Source: a candidate division WOR-3 bacterium
Lineage (GTDB): Bacteria > Hydrothermota > Tepidihabitantia > SM23-42
Assembly (NCBI GenBank): GCA_029858255.1
Contig: JAOUFJ010000012.1
Coordinates: 1-64,000 of the forward strand
Direction of reading: 5' to 3'
DNA: 64,000 nucleotides
The notes below the pieces were generated by a model. That model worked only from the letters and a program-made list of their open reading frames with translations, made no database searches and was not told where the DNA came from. Positions 34,270 to 44,903 of the stretch are shown piece after piece (position 1 is the first letter of the stretch; each line of letters begins with the position of its first letter). Made by a program: the position numbers and the translations under genes.

Positions 34270-35534
34270 ACGAACCGCGTGTGATCGTTATAGGCGGTGG
34301 TCCTTCCGGCATGATGGCTGCCGGCAGGGCAGCCGAGACTGGCTGTGAACTGATACTTGTCGAAAAAATGCAGCGCCTCGGCTCAAAACTGGCGATAACC
34401 GGCAAAGGACGCTGCAACCTTACAAACATGGGGGATGTTGAATCGTTCATTGAACACTATGGCAAGAACGGGAAATTCCTGCGCAATTGCTTCGCGCGAT
34501 TTTTTAACCACGATGTGATCAATTTTTTTGAGACGAGGGGGGTCGGAACCGTGGTCGAAAGAGGACAGCGGGTCTTCCCGAGTTCTAATAACGCAGAAGA
34601 CATAGTAGAATGCTTGTCTGCATTTGTGCAGACGAATGGAGTAGATATCAGAACAGGATTCGAAGTCGATGCGATAGTCGCAAAGGACAACCGTGTGACC
34701 GGCGTGCAGGGAAACGGTGTTGAGATACCTTGCTTTGCTGTAGTATTGGCTACGGGCGGACTTTCCTATCCGCTTACTGGCTCGACGGGTGCCGGATACA
34801 GGTTTGCCATGGACTTGGGGCATCGGGTGCGAAAGCCCGAACCAAACCTTGTGCCCCTTGAAATTGAAGAAGACTTTGTACGCGAGATGCAGGGTTTGAG
34901 TCTTAAGAACGTTGAGGTTAGTGCTTATGCGAGCGGTAAGAGGTTTGCTTGTCTTTTTGGTGAGATGTTGTTTACACATTTCGGCATTTCAGGCCCGATA
35001 ATATTGACGATGAGCCGGGTGATAGTGCAAGAGCTTTATAGACACAAGGTTATCTTATCCGTTAATTTCAAACCGGCGCTTACAGCAGGGCAATTAGAAC
35101 AGCGGCTTCTGCGCGAGTTTGATCAGTATGGCAAGATGAAATGCAGGAATGTTCTCAAGCATTTACTGCCCATTGCGGCGATCGATGTGTTCCTCAATCG
35201 GGCGCGCATACCAGCCGAGAAACATGCCTGTGAAATAACTCGTGAGGAACGCGAGAGATTGCTTCAGCATCTCATTGATTTCAGATTTACCGTGAGGGGG
35301 CCGCGTCCCATTGCCGAGGCAATTATTACTGATGGCGGAGTTGCACTGGATGAGATTGACCCTTATACGATGGAGTCTAAATTAATACGTGGTCTATTCT
35401 TCTGCGGTGAGGTGATCGACATCGCAGGGGATACCGGTGGGTACAACCTGCAAGCAGCTTTTTCGACAGGATACCTTGCCGGCGAGAGTGCGTGTAGCAT
35501 GTGCAGAGCAGCAGAGAGTAATAACAGCAAATAG
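34266..35534 (+). CDS. BaiN/HI0933-like FAD-dependent oxidoreductase
   Basis: 422 residues from a GTG overlapping the maf stop. The dinucleotide-binding site VIVIGGGPSGMMAAGRAAE is at the N-terminus, then LGSKLAITGKGRCNLTN, the hallmark of the HI0933/BaiN (YhiN) family, and near the end GLFFCGEVIDIAGDTGGYNLQAAFSTG. The family binds FAD and one member reduces bile-acid intermediates, but the role in most bacteria is unknown. The coupling to maf is a fact of sequence; any functional link is inference. Confidence 0.9.
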   Translation: MNEPRVIVIGGGPSGMMAAGRAAETGCELILVEKMQRLGSKLAITGKGRCNLTNMGDVESFIEHYGKNGKFLRNCFARFFNHDVINFFETRGVGTVVERGQRVFPSSNNAEDIVECLSAFVQTNGVDIRTGFEVDAIVAKDNRVTGVQGNGVEIPCFAVVLATGGLSYPLTGSTGAGYRFAMDLGHRVRKPEPNLVPLEIEEDFVREMQGLSLKNVEVSAYASGKRFACLFGEMLFTHFGISGPIILTMSRVIVQELYRHKVILSVNFKPALTAGQLEQRLLREFDQYGKMKCRNVLKHLLPIAAIDVFLNRARIPAEKHACEITREERERLLQHLIDFRFTVRGPRPIAEAIITDGGVALDEIDPYTMESKLIRGLFFCGEVIDIAGDTGGYNLQAAFSTGYLAGESACSMCRAAESNNSK

Positions 35535-35560
35535 ATGTAACAATATGGGAAGTACAACTA

Positions 35561-35588
35561 TTGACCATGATGTCATTATTATTATAAT
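35561..35588 (+). promoter_or_regulatory. Promoter of the secreted protein gene at 35606
   Basis: TTGACC (35561-35566) and TATAAT (35583-35588) are separated by 16 bp and followed by AAAGGAGG and ATG 35606. Confidence 0.65.
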
Positions 35589-35605
35589 CCACGAAAGGAG
35601 GTAAA

Positions 35606-36058
35606 ATGCGTAAGCTATTATTTTTGTCTCTTGTTTTATTCGGTGTTCCTTCACTAATGCATGCAGATGTGTACACCACGATGAAGGGTATTATGGATGA
35701 TATGACTGAATATGTCTATTTTCTTGAGGATAGTCTAAATCAAGAGATCGTTCATGTTCAGGCGGACATAATTACCAACAGTGGAGCGACATTCAGCAGA
35801 ACACTGCATGAGGGATGGATATACGGTATAGCAGCCTTCGGAGACTGGCGTATCAAAGACCTGGATATTACGGTCTATATGGATGTTGAGGGCGAGTGGG
35901 TCGAAGTTATATCTGATGATGAGTCGGACAATCACCCGGTCGTCACAGTTGAACCCTATGAAACCAATAAGTATATGGTTGAGTTAACTGTATATAAATG
36001 GGAAGAGGATTTTAGTGCCGCACATTATGGTATGCTGATATACCATGAAATCGACTAA
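35606..36058 (+). CDS. Secreted protein of unknown function
   Basis: 150 residues with a clear signal peptide (LLFLSLVLFGVPSLMHA). The mature 130 residues are acidic and beta-rich (WIYGIAAFGDWRIKDLDITVYMD; VVTVEPYETNKYMVELTVYKW), resembling small secreted beta-sandwich domains of the pre-peptidase type, but no family is certain. It is 17 bp upstream of the Fe-S protein gene. Confidence 0.75.
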   Translation: MRKLLFLSLVLFGVPSLMHADVYTTMKGIMDDMTEYVYFLEDSLNQEIVHVQADIITNSGATFSRTLHEGWIYGIAAFGDWRIKDLDITVYMDVEGEWVEVISDDESDNHPVVTVEPYETNKYMVELTVYKWEEDFSAAHYGMLIYHEID

Positions 36059-36075
36059 GTCGGACTGAGACTATT

Positions 36076-37146
36076 ATGAAAAAAGACGAAAGTGTCTTTG
36101 AAAGGCTCACCGATGCCCTCGATAGCCTGCCCAACGGCTTTCCCAGGACACCTTCAAGAGTAGAGATCCTCATTCTGAAGAAGATCTTTTCCGAGGAAGA
36201 AGCCCTTCTCGCAAGCCAGCTCACTGCGACCTATGAACCGATCGCCGAGCTTGCCGAAAGGTTCGGTTCGGCAGAGGATGACCTGAAAACGCGTCTCGTT
36301 GACATGTCAAAGCGAGGACTCGTGTGGATGTCAAGAAAAGACGCGAAGCTCGTCTTTCGCCTCGCGCCGTTCGTGGTCGGTATCTACGAGTCGCAATTGG
36401 AAAATATGGACCATGAATTCGCGCATTTGTTCGAGGAATATATGGATAGTGGCGGTGCTGCAGGCATAATGAAACCGCAGCCCGCCTTGCATAGAGTTGT
36501 TCCAGCCCAGGATGCGGTCAAGTCTGAATGGATCCTCCCGTACGATGACATTAAGTTGATGTTGGAAAATTCTAAAAATTTCCGGGTGCGCGATTGTATC
36601 TGCCGGGTGCAGCAGGATGCGCTAAATGGCCGCAAGTGTGATTTTCCCGTAAAGAATTGTATCACATTTTCGCCTGTCGAACGTCCAAAGCATCCGAATG
36701 ATATTACGAAAGAAGAAGCCATTGCTTTGCTGGATGAATCCGAAGAAATTGGGCTTGTTCACACCGTTAGTAATGTGATCAAGGACGTGTATTACGTATG
36801 CAATTGCTGCGGCTGTTGTTGTGCTATTCTGAGAGGAATTACTGATTGGGGCATTGAACAATCCGTTGCGCGTGCAAACTACTATGCTGTGATAGACGCG
36901 GATGCATGTAATTCATGTGGTATCTGTGTTGAGCGGTGCCAGGTGAAGGCGATCGTCGAAAAGGACGACGCGGTGGTTGTGCAATTGGATAAATGTATAG
37001 GCTGTGGTCTTTGTGTGACTGGTTGTCCGGTCCAAGCAGCCATGCTCGTGCGTAAGCCCGATAAAGAACTAATAGACCCTCCTGACGATTTTAACGCCTG
37101 GGAAAAAAAGCGTGTGGAAAACCGCGGTTTGCACGAAAAAATGTGA
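36076..37146 (+). CDS. 4Fe-4S dicluster protein with N-terminal winged-helix-like region
   Basis: 356 residues. The N-terminal 100 look like a winged helix (SQLTATYEPIAELAERFGSAEDDLKTRL). A Cys-rich middle (RVRDCICRVQQ; KNCITFSP; CNCCGCCCAIL) is followed by two ferredoxin motifs, CNSCGICVERCQ and CIGCGLCVTGCP, near residues 275-320. It probably relays electrons or senses redox state. The family is common in anaerobes and often annotated only as 4Fe-4S binding protein. No catalytic partner is adjacent. Confidence 0.85.
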   Translation: MKKDESVFERLTDALDSLPNGFPRTPSRVEILILKKIFSEEEALLASQLTATYEPIAELAERFGSAEDDLKTRLVDMSKRGLVWMSRKDAKLVFRLAPFVVGIYESQLENMDHEFAHLFEEYMDSGGAAGIMKPQPALHRVVPAQDAVKSEWILPYDDIKLMLENSKNFRVRDCICRVQQDALNGRKCDFPVKNCITFSPVERPKHPNDITKEEAIALLDESEEIGLVHTVSNVIKDVYYVCNCCGCCCAILRGITDWGIEQSVARANYYAVIDADACNSCGICVERCQVKAIVEKDDAVVVQLDKCIGCGLCVTGCPVQAAMLVRKPDKELIDPPDDFNAWEKKRVENRGLHEKM

Positions 37147-37171
37147 AGCTGACACGACGCGGCAGTAGTAT

Positions 37172-37864
37172 ATGAATCTGGATGATTACCGCGCCATCAT
37201 CTTCGATCTATTTCATACCTTGACGTCAGCCGATATCATGCGATTACCGGGTAAGGGCACTAGCGAGCTTCTCGGCGTCTCGCGAGAAGATTGGAATAGG
37301 CAGTTGCTCGTCCACTCCGAGGAACGTTTGCGTGGAAAGATGACCGATCCATTCGGAATAATCGAGAAAATGGCCCATGCGATAGACCCCGGAATCAAGA
37401 ACGAAACGATCAAAGGGGCAGTCACAAACCGTATAACGCGCTTCAAACAAGCCTTGGTCCATATCGAGGAGAATACTCTTACTACACTCGTTGCACTTAA
37501 GAAGAAGGACAAATTACTCGGTCTGATAAGCAACGCCGACGTAAATGAAATCCTCGGATGGCATGACTCGCCATTACGCAACTATTTCGATAGCGTTATC
37601 TTCTCTTGTAAGGTCGGTTACATAAAACCCGAAAAAGAAATCTATATGAAATGTCTTGAAGAACTCGGTGTTCTGCCAGAAGAAGCATTGTATATCGGCG
37701 ATGGAGGCAGTGATGAACTAAAAGGAGCAAAAGAGGTCGGCATGACGACGGTCATGACGATTCATGTGATCAAGCATTTCTGGCCAGAGCGTATAGCCAA
37801 AGCGCGTGAATATGCTGATTTTGAAATTGACGGATTGGCAGAAGTCTTATCATTGAACAATTGA
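37172..37864 (+). CDS. HAD-superfamily hydrolase with atypical motif I
   Basis: 230 residues. Motif I is [11 protein letters not shown]: the nucleophile Asp is present but the second Asp (two residues on) is Phe, as in haloacid-dehalogenase-like members rather than standard phosphatases. Motif II GLISNAD, motif III Lys in [10 protein letters not shown] and motif [15 protein letters not shown] are intact. The substrate is unknown. It has no good ribosome site. Confidence 0.85.
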   Translation: MNLDDYRAIIFDLFHTLTSADIMRLPGKGTSELLGVSREDWNRQLLVHSEERLRGKMTDPFGIIEKMAHAIDPGIKNETIKGAVTNRITRFKQALVHIEENTLTTLVALKKKDKLLGLISNADVNEILGWHDSPLRNYFDSVIFSCKVGYIKPEKEIYMKCLEELGVLPEEALYIGDGGSDELKGAKEVGMTTVMTIHVIKHFWPERIAKAREYADFEIDGLAEVLSLNN

Positions 37865-37874
37865 AGGAGGTTTT

Positions 37875-38330
37875 GTGTTAAAGGAATTCAAGGAATTTGC
37901 CATGCGCGGCAATGTAGTCGACATGGCAGTGGGTATTATTATCGGTGCGGCATTTGGCACCATCGTGAAATCACTGGTGTCAGATGTCATCATGCCGCCG
38001 ATAGGTTTGCTTCTGGGCAATGTCGATTTTTCCAATCTCTTTGTAGTGCTCAAACAGGGTGCGGCTGCCGGTCCTTATGCTTCGCTCGCTGAAGCACAGG
38101 CCGCGGGCGCTGTTTCGATAAACTACGGCGCTTTCATTAATACGCTCGTCAGCTTTATCATCGTAGCTTTTGCTGTTTTTCTCGTGATCCGCGGCATCAA
38201 CAAAATGAAAAGACAAAAGGAAGAACCTGCCGCCGAACCAATGACAAAAGCATGCCCATTCTGTCAGTCCACGATTCCGATCAAGGCAACCAGGTGTCCG
38301 TTCTGCACGTCTCAATTGAAAGAAACCTGA
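37875..38330 (+). CDS. mscL: Large-conductance mechanosensitive channel with zinc-ribbon tail
   Basis: 151 residues from a GTG with AAGGAGG upstream. The N-terminus [29 protein letters not shown] is the MscL pore helix; the second membrane segment is [18 protein letters not shown]. It opens under membrane tension to release solutes on osmotic downshock. A C-terminal CPFC-x(10)-CPFC zinc-ribbon-like pair follows, an extension seen in a number of bacterial MscL proteins. Confidence 0.95.
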   Translation: MLKEFKEFAMRGNVVDMAVGIIIGAAFGTIVKSLVSDVIMPPIGLLLGNVDFSNLFVVLKQGAAAGPYASLAEAQAAGAVSINYGAFINTLVSFIIVAFAVFLVIRGINKMKRQKEEPAAEPMTKACPFCQSTIPIKATRCPFCTSQLKET

Positions 38331-38468
38331 TCGATCTACTACCGGGTTGTTCTAAGCCCTGGCACCGTTTGAGGTTCTGTATTACCTGTTTTTGCCTGTA
38401 GCCAAGGGTGATCTGACTTTTCAGGAGGGCTACCGCTATAGTCCGTTTGTTGTATTTCCTTGCTATTC
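38331..38468. other. Intergenic stretch after mscL
   Basis: No gene, RNA or terminator could be supported here. It belongs to the 357-bp gap before the alkylation-repair gene; the rest of the gap holds the methyltransferase remnant and a promoter. Confidence 0.4.
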
Positions 38469-38656
38469 GTGACATACTTGAGTAGTCACGAAAAATCTGC
38501 CAGCCTTTACGATATCTTTGACCAGAAACCTTGCGTGAGGCTGGTTTTCAAGTGGTGCGTGAATATGGCCGGTATGATTTCTCTGATTACGAGAAGGGTG
38601 GCGAGTTACTCATCATCGAAGCTGTAAAAAAAAGCAGTCACAGAGAAACCCATTGA
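38469..38656 (+). pseudogene. Remnant of a SAM-dependent methyltransferase gene
   Basis: From GTG 38469 one frame reads SSHEKSASLYDIFDQK, like the first residues of small class I methyltransferases. From 38522 a different frame reads ETLREAGFQVVREYG, then YDFSDYEKGGELLIIEAVKK, then TGA 38654. This is the usual C-terminal strand-helix end of the same family. The middle, including the SAM site, is missing. It fits a gene reduced by an internal deletion with a frame change. Confidence 0.5.
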
Positions 38657-38680
38657 GTTAGCGCAATTTATCCGTATAAT
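38653..38680 (+). promoter_or_regulatory. Promoter of the alkylation-repair-glgB-malQ group
   Basis: TTGAGT (38653-38658) and TATAAT (38675-38680) are separated by 16 bp. The GTG at 38688 is 7 nt beyond the -10 box, so the mRNA should be leaderless. The -35 box overlaps the stop of the methyltransferase remnant. Confidence 0.6.
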
Positions 38681-38687
38681 GTAAGCG

Positions 38688-39437
38688 GTGAAGAGCGGAA
38701 AACACAAGGTTCGCGATAGATTGGAAGCGAAAAGCACGCGCGAAGCAATAGTGCGCGATTTGAAAAAACACGCCGAGCACCGTTACCGTAAGGGTGCAGA
38801 GGTGTATTTCAAGGAGGGTATTGTCTTGTATGGGGTCAGGTCGAATATCGTGCGTAAGATTGCAGCGGATTTCTTTCGCAAGATCAAGAAAGAAAATAAG
38901 AAAACAGTATTCTTGTTATGCGAGGAGTTATTAAACTCCAAATACAGCGAGGTAAAAACTATTGCTTTTGCATGGGCGTACGGTTTACATAAACAATATA
39001 TTCCCGAGGATTTTCAAATCTTTGAATCATGGCTTAAAAAATATGTTTCCAACTGGGGTTCCTGTGATGATTTCTGCCGACACGCGTTCGGGGTATTCAT
39101 CTATAGATATCCCAAGTTCCTGCCCAGCGTTTTTGCCTGGACGAATGCAAAAAACAGATGGCTGAGGCGGGCTGCCTCGGTGATTACGATATATTCCCTG
39201 CGTAAAGGCGCGCATTTGGATTTTGCGTTCAAGATAGCCGACGCCCTCATGCTAGATGAAGATTACTTGGTTCAGAATGGCTGCGGTTGGATGTTGAAGG
39301 ATGCTAGCATAGTCTTTCCTTCACAAGTGCTGAGTTACGTGACCCGACACAAAGACGAAATGTCCAGAAGGGCATTGAGATATGCTATAGAAAGGTTCAC
39401 CTCTGAGCAGAGGCGCGAGGTGATGGCAACCGGATAA
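38688..39437 (+). CDS. DNA alkylation repair protein (AlkD-type HEAT-repeat glycosylase)
   Basis: 249 residues, all helical, from a GTG without ribosome site. [34 protein letters not shown] and [14 protein letters not shown] are the HEAT-like motifs of the DNA_alkylation family; the acidic pair in CDDFC matches the catalytic Asp region. It likely removes alkylated bases from DNA. It is 5 bp ahead of glgB, an association with no obvious logic beyond co-transcription. Confidence 0.87.
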   Translation: MKSGKHKVRDRLEAKSTREAIVRDLKKHAEHRYRKGAEVYFKEGIVLYGVRSNIVRKIAADFFRKIKKENKKTVFLLCEELLNSKYSEVKTIAFAWAYGLHKQYIPEDFQIFESWLKKYVSNWGSCDDFCRHAFGVFIYRYPKFLPSVFAWTNAKNRWLRRAASVITIYSLRKGAHLDFAFKIADALMLDEDYLVQNGCGWMLKDASIVFPSQVLSYVTRHKDEMSRRALRYAIERFTSEQRREVMATG

Positions 39438-39442
39438 TCGAT

Positions 39443-41365
39443 ATGCAGAACAAAAGCCCGATCACCGATCACGATATTTACCTTTTCAAGGAAGGAAACC
39501 ATTTTAGAATATATGAGAAACTGGGTGCTCATCTAGTTAAGAAAGGGAAGAAAGAAGGTACATATTTCGCAGTATGGGCTCCGAGTGCTGATGCGGTTTC
39601 TGTGATTGGAGACTTCAATGCCTGGAAACCAGGGGCGACTCCTCTTGGCGTGAGGTGGGATGGTTCTGGTATCTGGGAGGGTTTTGTACCCGATGTTCTT
39701 CATGGAACGTTATACAAATATCATATTGTATCGAAGCGCTACAATTATGAAGTTAACAAAGGAGATCCCTTTGCTTCATACTGGGAACAACCGCCAAGAA
39801 CAGCAAGCATCGTATGGGATCTGGAATACGAGTGGCGCGATGATGAATGGATGAGTAAAAGGCATGAACACAACTCGTTGGATAGACCAATATCAATTTA
39901 CGAGGTGCATCTTGGTTCATGGTTACGCGAGAACGACGGCGGTCAGTTCATGAACTACCGGGAACTTGCCCGGAAACTAGTAGTATACGTGAAAGAAATG
40001 GGCTTTACGCATGTCGAATTACTGCCGGTAATGGAGCATCCTTTCTACGGCTCCTGGGGTTATCAGGTATTAGGATACTTCGCGCCATCGAGCAGATATG
40101 GTTCGCCTCAGGATTTTATGTTCATGATCGAATATCTGCATAAAAACGGTGTCGGTGTAATACTGGACTGGGTACCATCGCATTTTCCTAATGACGAATA
40201 TGGACTTGCGTATTTTGATGGTACTCATTTGTACGAGCATGCCGATCCGAGAAAAGGTTTGCATCCCGATTGGGATAGCTGTATTTTCAATTACGGGCGC
40301 AATGAGGTTAGGAATTTTCTCGTGAGCAGTGCTCTTTTTTGGCTTGACAAGTATCATGTAGACGGGCTTCGCGTCGATGCAGTGGCATCAATGTTATATC
40401 TCGATTATTCACGCAAAGACGGCGATTGGATTCCGAATCGTTATGGAGGTAGGGAAAATCTTGAAGCGATAGATTTCCTGCGAAAACTCAATGAGAGTGT
40501 TTACAGGGACTATCCGGATGTACAGACTGTTGCCGAAGAATCTACTGCGTGGCCAATGGTATCTCGTCCTGTATATGTCGGCGGCCTGGGTTTCGGTATG
40601 AAATGGAATATGGGCTGGATGCATGATACGCTGGAATACTTTGGCAGAGACCCGATTCATCGAAAATATCATCATGAGCAGTTGACTTTCAGTATTTGGT
40701 ATGCTTTTTATGAAAATTTCGTTCTATCTCTCTCGCATGATGAAATGACCCATGGAAAGGGTTCATTGCTTTCCAAGATGCCTGGTGATGATTGGCAGAA
40801 GTTTGCCAATCTACGTCTTCTACTTGGGTACATGTACGCACATCCAGGAAAAAAACTGTTGTTTATGGGGAGTGAATTTGCCCAGTGGCGCGAGTGGGAC
40901 CATGAGAAGGTCCTTGATTGGAACCTTCTCGAACAGACGCCTCACAGAGGCATTCAGAATTGGGTTCGCGAGCTCAACCGCATATACCGGGAGGAACCAG
41001 CGCTGCACGCAAGGGATTTTGAAGAGTCCGGGTTCGAGTGGATAGACTGCGGCAACTGGCAGGAGAGCGTTCTAATATTCCTCCGCAAGGCGAAGCACAA
41101 GACAGACAACATTGTGGTCGCCGGCAATTTCACGCCGATCCCCAGATACGACTACCGAATCGGTGTCTCCGGTTTGGGATTCTGGCGAGAGTTGTTGAAT
41201 AGCGATGCAGAGGACTACGGCGGCAGCGGATTGGGCAATCTCGGCGGGGTAGAGGCTCAGCGTGAACCATGCCGCGGCAGAAAATATTCAATGGTGGTGA
41301 CCTTGCCGCCGCTGTCAGTAGTTTTTTTCAAAAAGACAAAGAATCCCGATGAGCCGAAAAGATAA
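39443..41365 (+). CDS. glgB: 1,4-alpha-glucan branching enzyme
   Basis: 640 residues. The CBM48 region ([20 protein letters not shown]) is followed by the GH13 barrel with [18 protein letters not shown], the nucleophile in [11 protein letters not shown] near residue 310, the acid in VAEESTAWP near 364 and [12 protein letters not shown]. It introduces alpha-1,6 branches into glycogen. It overlaps malQ by 17 bp. Glycogen synthase and phosphorylase are not in the window. Confidence 0.95.
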   Translation: MQNKSPITDHDIYLFKEGNHFRIYEKLGAHLVKKGKKEGTYFAVWAPSADAVSVIGDFNAWKPGATPLGVRWDGSGIWEGFVPDVLHGTLYKYHIVSKRYNYEVNKGDPFASYWEQPPRTASIVWDLEYEWRDDEWMSKRHEHNSLDRPISIYEVHLGSWLRENDGGQFMNYRELARKLVVYVKEMGFTHVELLPVMEHPFYGSWGYQVLGYFAPSSRYGSPQDFMFMIEYLHKNGVGVILDWVPSHFPNDEYGLAYFDGTHLYEHADPRKGLHPDWDSCIFNYGRNEVRNFLVSSALFWLDKYHVDGLRVDAVASMLYLDYSRKDGDWIPNRYGGRENLEAIDFLRKLNESVYRDYPDVQTVAEESTAWPMVSRPVYVGGLGFGMKWNMGWMHDTLEYFGRDPIHRKYHHEQLTFSIWYAFYENFVLSLSHDEMTHGKGSLLSKMPGDDWQKFANLRLLLGYMYAHPGKKLLFMGSEFAQWREWDHEKVLDWNLLEQTPHRGIQNWVRELNRIYREEPALHARDFEESGFEWIDCGNWQESVLIFLRKAKHKTDNIVVAGNFTPIPRYDYRIGVSGLGFWRELLNSDAEDYGGSGLGNLGGVEAQREPCRGRKYSMVVTLPPLSVVFFKKTKNPDEPKR

Positions 41366-42881
41366 TAGCCAACGAGGTCTTTTTAGTCATAGGAGTAGCG
41401 GTGTATTGCTGCATATTACCTGCCTGCCTTCGGGTTTCGGGATTGGAGACTTGGGTCCTGGGGCTCACAATTTCGCTGATTTCCTTTGCAGTTCGGGAAT
41501 GCGTAGTTGGCAGATCTTGCCTCTGACTCCGGTGAATTACAGACGTGAATATTCACCCTACAACTGCATGTCGGCATTTGCTGGCAATAAATATCTGATC
41601 AGCCCGGAGATGATGGTTCGTGCCGGATACTTAACGAAGCGCGACTTGAGGAATACGCCCGTCTTTCCGAAAAGCAAAGTTGATTATGCCCGTGCGATTC
41701 GTTTCAAGGATCACCTTTTTGACAAGGCATATGAGCGTTTTAGTCAAGCAAAAGAGAAACGTAAGAGGTATTTGCGATTTTGCAGACGCAACGGTTACTG
41801 GTTGGCTGATTTTGCACTCTTTGTTGTTTTGAAAGATCGCATTGCCGGCAGAAGCTGGGCAGACTGGCCGGATCCCTTGAAAAAGAGGGGGCAAAAAGCG
41901 CTGAGCTTTCTCGAACAGAAGTTCCAAAAGGAGCTCGAGCGTGAAAAATTTTTGCAGTTCGTTTTCGATGAGCAATGGCAGGATTTGAAATCCTATTGTG
42001 CTGATAGAAAAATCCAGATCATAGGCGATATGCCCATATATGTTGATTTTGACAGCGTTGAAGTCTGGTCACATCCCCATATATTCAAGCTGGGCAAAGA
42101 CATGAGACCGCTTTTCGTGTCAGGGGTGCCGCCTGATTATTTTAGTAATACGGGCCAGTTATGGGGAAATCCTGTATACGATTGGCATGCCATCCGGAGG
42201 GATGGATATCGATGGTGGGTACTACGCTTGGCACACAGTTTCCGTCTTTTCGATTGTATCAGGCTGGATCATTTCAGGGGTTTTGTTGCCTACTGGCAAG
42301 TATCTTCCCGTGCCAAAACCGCGAAGAACGGAAAATGGGTAAAGGCGCCTGCCCAAGATTTCTTGAAAACACTATATCATTCATTCTCGAATCTGCCTCT
42401 GATAGCGGAGGATCTTGGTACAATCACGCCTGACGTACGGGAGGTTATTCAACAATTCAGGTTGCCAGGCATGAAGGTTTTACTGTTTGCGTTTGGGGAT
42501 GGTGCTGCGGAGAACCCCTACTTATTGCATAACCATGTTAAAAACTGCGTCGTCTATACTGGCACCCACGATAACAACACAGTAAGGGGTTGGTTCGAAA
42601 ACGAGGCTTCAGAACGTGAAAAACAAAGACTATTCGCTTATCTCGGCAGAAAAGTTACTGCCCGGCAAGTGCATACAGAATTCCTTCGTCTTGCCATGAT
42701 GTCGACGGCAAACACAGCAATTATTCCAATACAGGATATATTGGGTTTGGACAGCAGTTCCCGCATGAACCGTCCCGCAAGCATCAAAGGCAATTGGCGC
42801 TGGCGGTTATCGCCGCGGTATCTAACATCTTCTCTGGCCAGAAGGCTACGCACAATAAACGCATTGTATGGACGTACGTGA
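41349..42881 (+). CDS. malQ: 4-alpha-glucanotransferase (amylomaltase, GH77)
   Basis: 510 residues. [19 protein letters not shown] opens the GH77 barrel; [37 protein letters not shown], the nucleophile in RLDHFRGF near residue 304, the acid in [13 protein letters not shown] near 353 and [11 protein letters not shown] near 407 are all present. It transfers glucan segments between chains and so reshapes maltodextrins from glycogen. The start lies inside glgB. Confidence 0.95.
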   Translation: MSRKDNSQRGLFSHRSSGVLLHITCLPSGFGIGDLGPGAHNFADFLCSSGMRSWQILPLTPVNYRREYSPYNCMSAFAGNKYLISPEMMVRAGYLTKRDLRNTPVFPKSKVDYARAIRFKDHLFDKAYERFSQAKEKRKRYLRFCRRNGYWLADFALFVVLKDRIAGRSWADWPDPLKKRGQKALSFLEQKFQKELEREKFLQFVFDEQWQDLKSYCADRKIQIIGDMPIYVDFDSVEVWSHPHIFKLGKDMRPLFVSGVPPDYFSNTGQLWGNPVYDWHAIRRDGYRWWVLRLAHSFRLFDCIRLDHFRGFVAYWQVSSRAKTAKNGKWVKAPAQDFLKTLYHSFSNLPLIAEDLGTITPDVREVIQQFRLPGMKVLLFAFGDGAAENPYLLHNHVKNCVVYTGTHDNNTVRGWFENEASEREKQRLFAYLGRKVTARQVHTEFLRLAMMSTANTAIIPIQDILGLDSSSRMNRPASIKGNWRWRLSPRYLTSSLARRLRTINALYGRT

Positions 42882-42942
42882 TACACCGAGAGCAGACTAT
42901 CGATGCCAAGCCGAAATCATCACGGTCAAATTCATTTTTGAC

Positions 42943-42970
42943 TTGACATTTTGAGATATTCTTCTATACT
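42943..42970 (+). promoter_or_regulatory. Promoter of the secreted beta-helix gene
   Basis: TTGACA (42943-42948) and TATACT (42965-42970) are separated by 16 bp, about 28 nt before ATG 42999, which has GGGAGGCGG upstream. Confidence 0.7.
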
Positions 42971-42998
42971 TTCCTAAATTCAAGGTAAGGGAGGCGGT

Positions 42999-44837
42999 AT
43001 GAAGAATCAAAATATGCTGTTTTGCAGTGGAAGACAGGTCTACACTTTATTTTATTGCGCATTGATACTTTCATTATTCATTCCATATTCTCTAAACGCT
43101 GCAACTTTTGTCGTCAACAGGACCATTCCGGACGATAACAACCCCGGCAGCCTGAGGTGGAGTATGAACGGCGCCAACATGAACCCAGGACCGGACACTA
43201 TCGTGTTCAATATAGGTGGAACAGGTCCTTATGTCATAGCACCCATAATGCAGTTACCCGTGCTCACCGACCAGGCAGGAGTGCTCATTGATGGACTTTC
43301 GCAGCCTGGAACTTGGGCAGGAGCGAACCCGCCCACGACGGCCAATCTATTGATCGTGCTCGACGGCGCTAATGCCGGTGCGGCTCATGGTATTCACATA
43401 TGGTCGTCCAATAACACTGTTCAGGGGCTCGTGGTGCAGAATTTCCAGCAGGACGGGATAAGGGTTCAGGCAAGGCCTGATGTGGCGCAGAATAACATTA
43501 TATACTGCAACTTTGTTGGCACTGACCAGACCGGCACGCTTGATATCGGCAATGGATGGAACCTTCAGGGATTGTGGGCAGGCATATATATAATATGCAC
43601 GCCAGGGACCCTTGGAGTGGCTATCAATAACATAGTGCAGGGTAACCTGGCATCCGGTAATTATGCCGAGGGCATTGGTATTGCAAGCTGCCCTCCGGGT
43701 GATGTCGGTTTCAACGCGGTGCTCTTCAACTACATAGGTACTGATATTGCGGGCGCAGTCGATCTGGGGAATGATCACGACGGTGTATATATTGGTGAGG
43801 GTGCCCATGACAATATTGTGGATAACAATCTCATCTCAGGAAATGATTTTGAAGGCGTCTGCATAATCGGTTATGCAGAAGCCGTGCCGCCGATCTACAC
43901 CTATGCCAACACAGTAGCCAATAACACAATAGGGTTGAACATTGCCCAGGCACCCTTGCCGAACACGCGCGACGGGGTGAGCATCGGTGTATACGGTACA
44001 TGGTATCAGGGTGGTTTTGCGACCGACAATATCATCGCTATGAATACCATCGCGCATAATGGGCGTAATGGTGTGCTTGTATGGGAAAGCGATTCGAACA
44101 CGATAAATGCCGACCGTAATGCTATCAACCAGAATTCGATCTACAACAACAATTTACTGGGGATAGATCTTGATGATGACGGGGTCACACCTAATGATGG
44201 AGGTGACCCTGATTTTGGTGCCAACGAAGATCTCAATTTCCCGGTCATAACGAGCGCCGTATACAGTAACGGTCAAACAGCGATCACGGGTACGTTAGAC
44301 ATAGATACCGATCCTACTCAGGCTACAATTGAGATATTCAAGGCTAATCCCGATCCATCGGGATACGGTGAGGGGCAGATTTTCATCAATCTTACGAATC
44401 CTGTGGCAGGGGGGAATTGGTCTGCTGTTGTCACCGGGCTCGCTGTTGGAGATACGATCACCGCGACCACGACCGATATGAATTTCAACACTTCGGAATT
44501 CTGCCAGAACTACATCGTCGTGACCGGCATCGAAGAGAACAAAGAAGCATACGTTCCCGACCGATTTGAATTTGCCCAGAGCCGACCGAACCCGTTCACA
44601 CACACGACTTCTATCAATTACGCGTTACCCGAAGAGAGCAATGTTGGTCTGCGTATCTTTGATATTTCTGGCAGGTTGATAAGAACGCTGGTGAACGGCG
44701 TGCGCATGCCCGGATCATACACCGTGCACTGGGATGGCACGGATGTCGAAGGACGGCGGGTCAGTCCTGGTGTTTATATTTGCATCCTTGATGCCGGTGA
44801 GTTCAGTGCAATGAGAAAGGTGATTTTCACGAGGTAA
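42999..44837 (+). CDS. Secreted right-handed beta-helix protein with C-terminal sorting domain
   Basis: 612 residues. The signal peptide is ALILSLFIPYSLNA. The segment VNRTIPDDNNPGSLRWSMN is typical of secreted proteins that precede a parallel beta-helix. Rungs recur as SSNNTVQGLVVQNFQQDGIRV, DNIVDNNLISGNDFEGV and NDIIAMNTIAHNGRNGV-like runs. The C-terminal 85 residues (SRPNPFTHTTSINY, NVGLRIFDISGRLIRTL, SPGVYICIL) form a type A sorting domain. It is likely surface-anchored, perhaps binding or cleaving polysaccharide; no catalytic site was found. Confidence 0.85.
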   Translation: MKNQNMLFCSGRQVYTLFYCALILSLFIPYSLNAATFVVNRTIPDDNNPGSLRWSMNGANMNPGPDTIVFNIGGTGPYVIAPIMQLPVLTDQAGVLIDGLSQPGTWAGANPPTTANLLIVLDGANAGAAHGIHIWSSNNTVQGLVVQNFQQDGIRVQARPDVAQNNIIYCNFVGTDQTGTLDIGNGWNLQGLWAGIYIICTPGTLGVAINNIVQGNLASGNYAEGIGIASCPPGDVGFNAVLFNYIGTDIAGAVDLGNDHDGVYIGEGAHDNIVDNNLISGNDFEGVCIIGYAEAVPPIYTYANTVANNTIGLNIAQAPLPNTRDGVSIGVYGTWYQGGFATDNIIAMNTIAHNGRNGVLVWESDSNTINADRNAINQNSIYNNNLLGIDLDDDGVTPNDGGDPDFGANEDLNFPVITSAVYSNGQTAITGTLDIDTDPTQATIEIFKANPDPSGYGEGQIFINLTNPVAGGNWSAVVTGLAVGDTITATTTDMNFNTSEFCQNYIVVTGIEENKEAYVPDRFEFAQSRPNPFTHTTSINYALPEESNVGLRIFDISGRLIRTLVNGVRMPGSYTVHWDGTDVEGRRVSPGVYICILDAGEFSAMRKVIFTR

Positions 44838-44863
44838 CTACCTTACTATTTCTTGATAACAAA

Positions 44864-44888
44864 AAAGGGGCAGCATGGCTGCCCCTTT
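44864..44888. terminator. Bidirectional terminator between convergent genes
   Basis: An 11-bp perfect stem (AAAGGGGCAGC with GCTGCCCCTTT) with a 3-nt loop. The T-run is stronger for the minus-strand oxidase gene (TTTTTTG) but the hairpin also closes the plus-strand beta-helix gene. Confidence 0.85.
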
Positions 44889-44903
44889 ATTATTTGTGTA
44901 TTA

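Noticed and set aside
38331-38468. Small RNA or tRNA in the gap after mscL
   Set aside because: No cloverleaf, promoter or terminator could be supported in this stretch.
38828-38841. TATGGGGTCAGGTC, a 14-bp match to the arm of the palindromic element
   Set aside because: It encodes the conserved YGVR motif of the alkylation-repair protein and has no second arm nearby, so it is a chance match.
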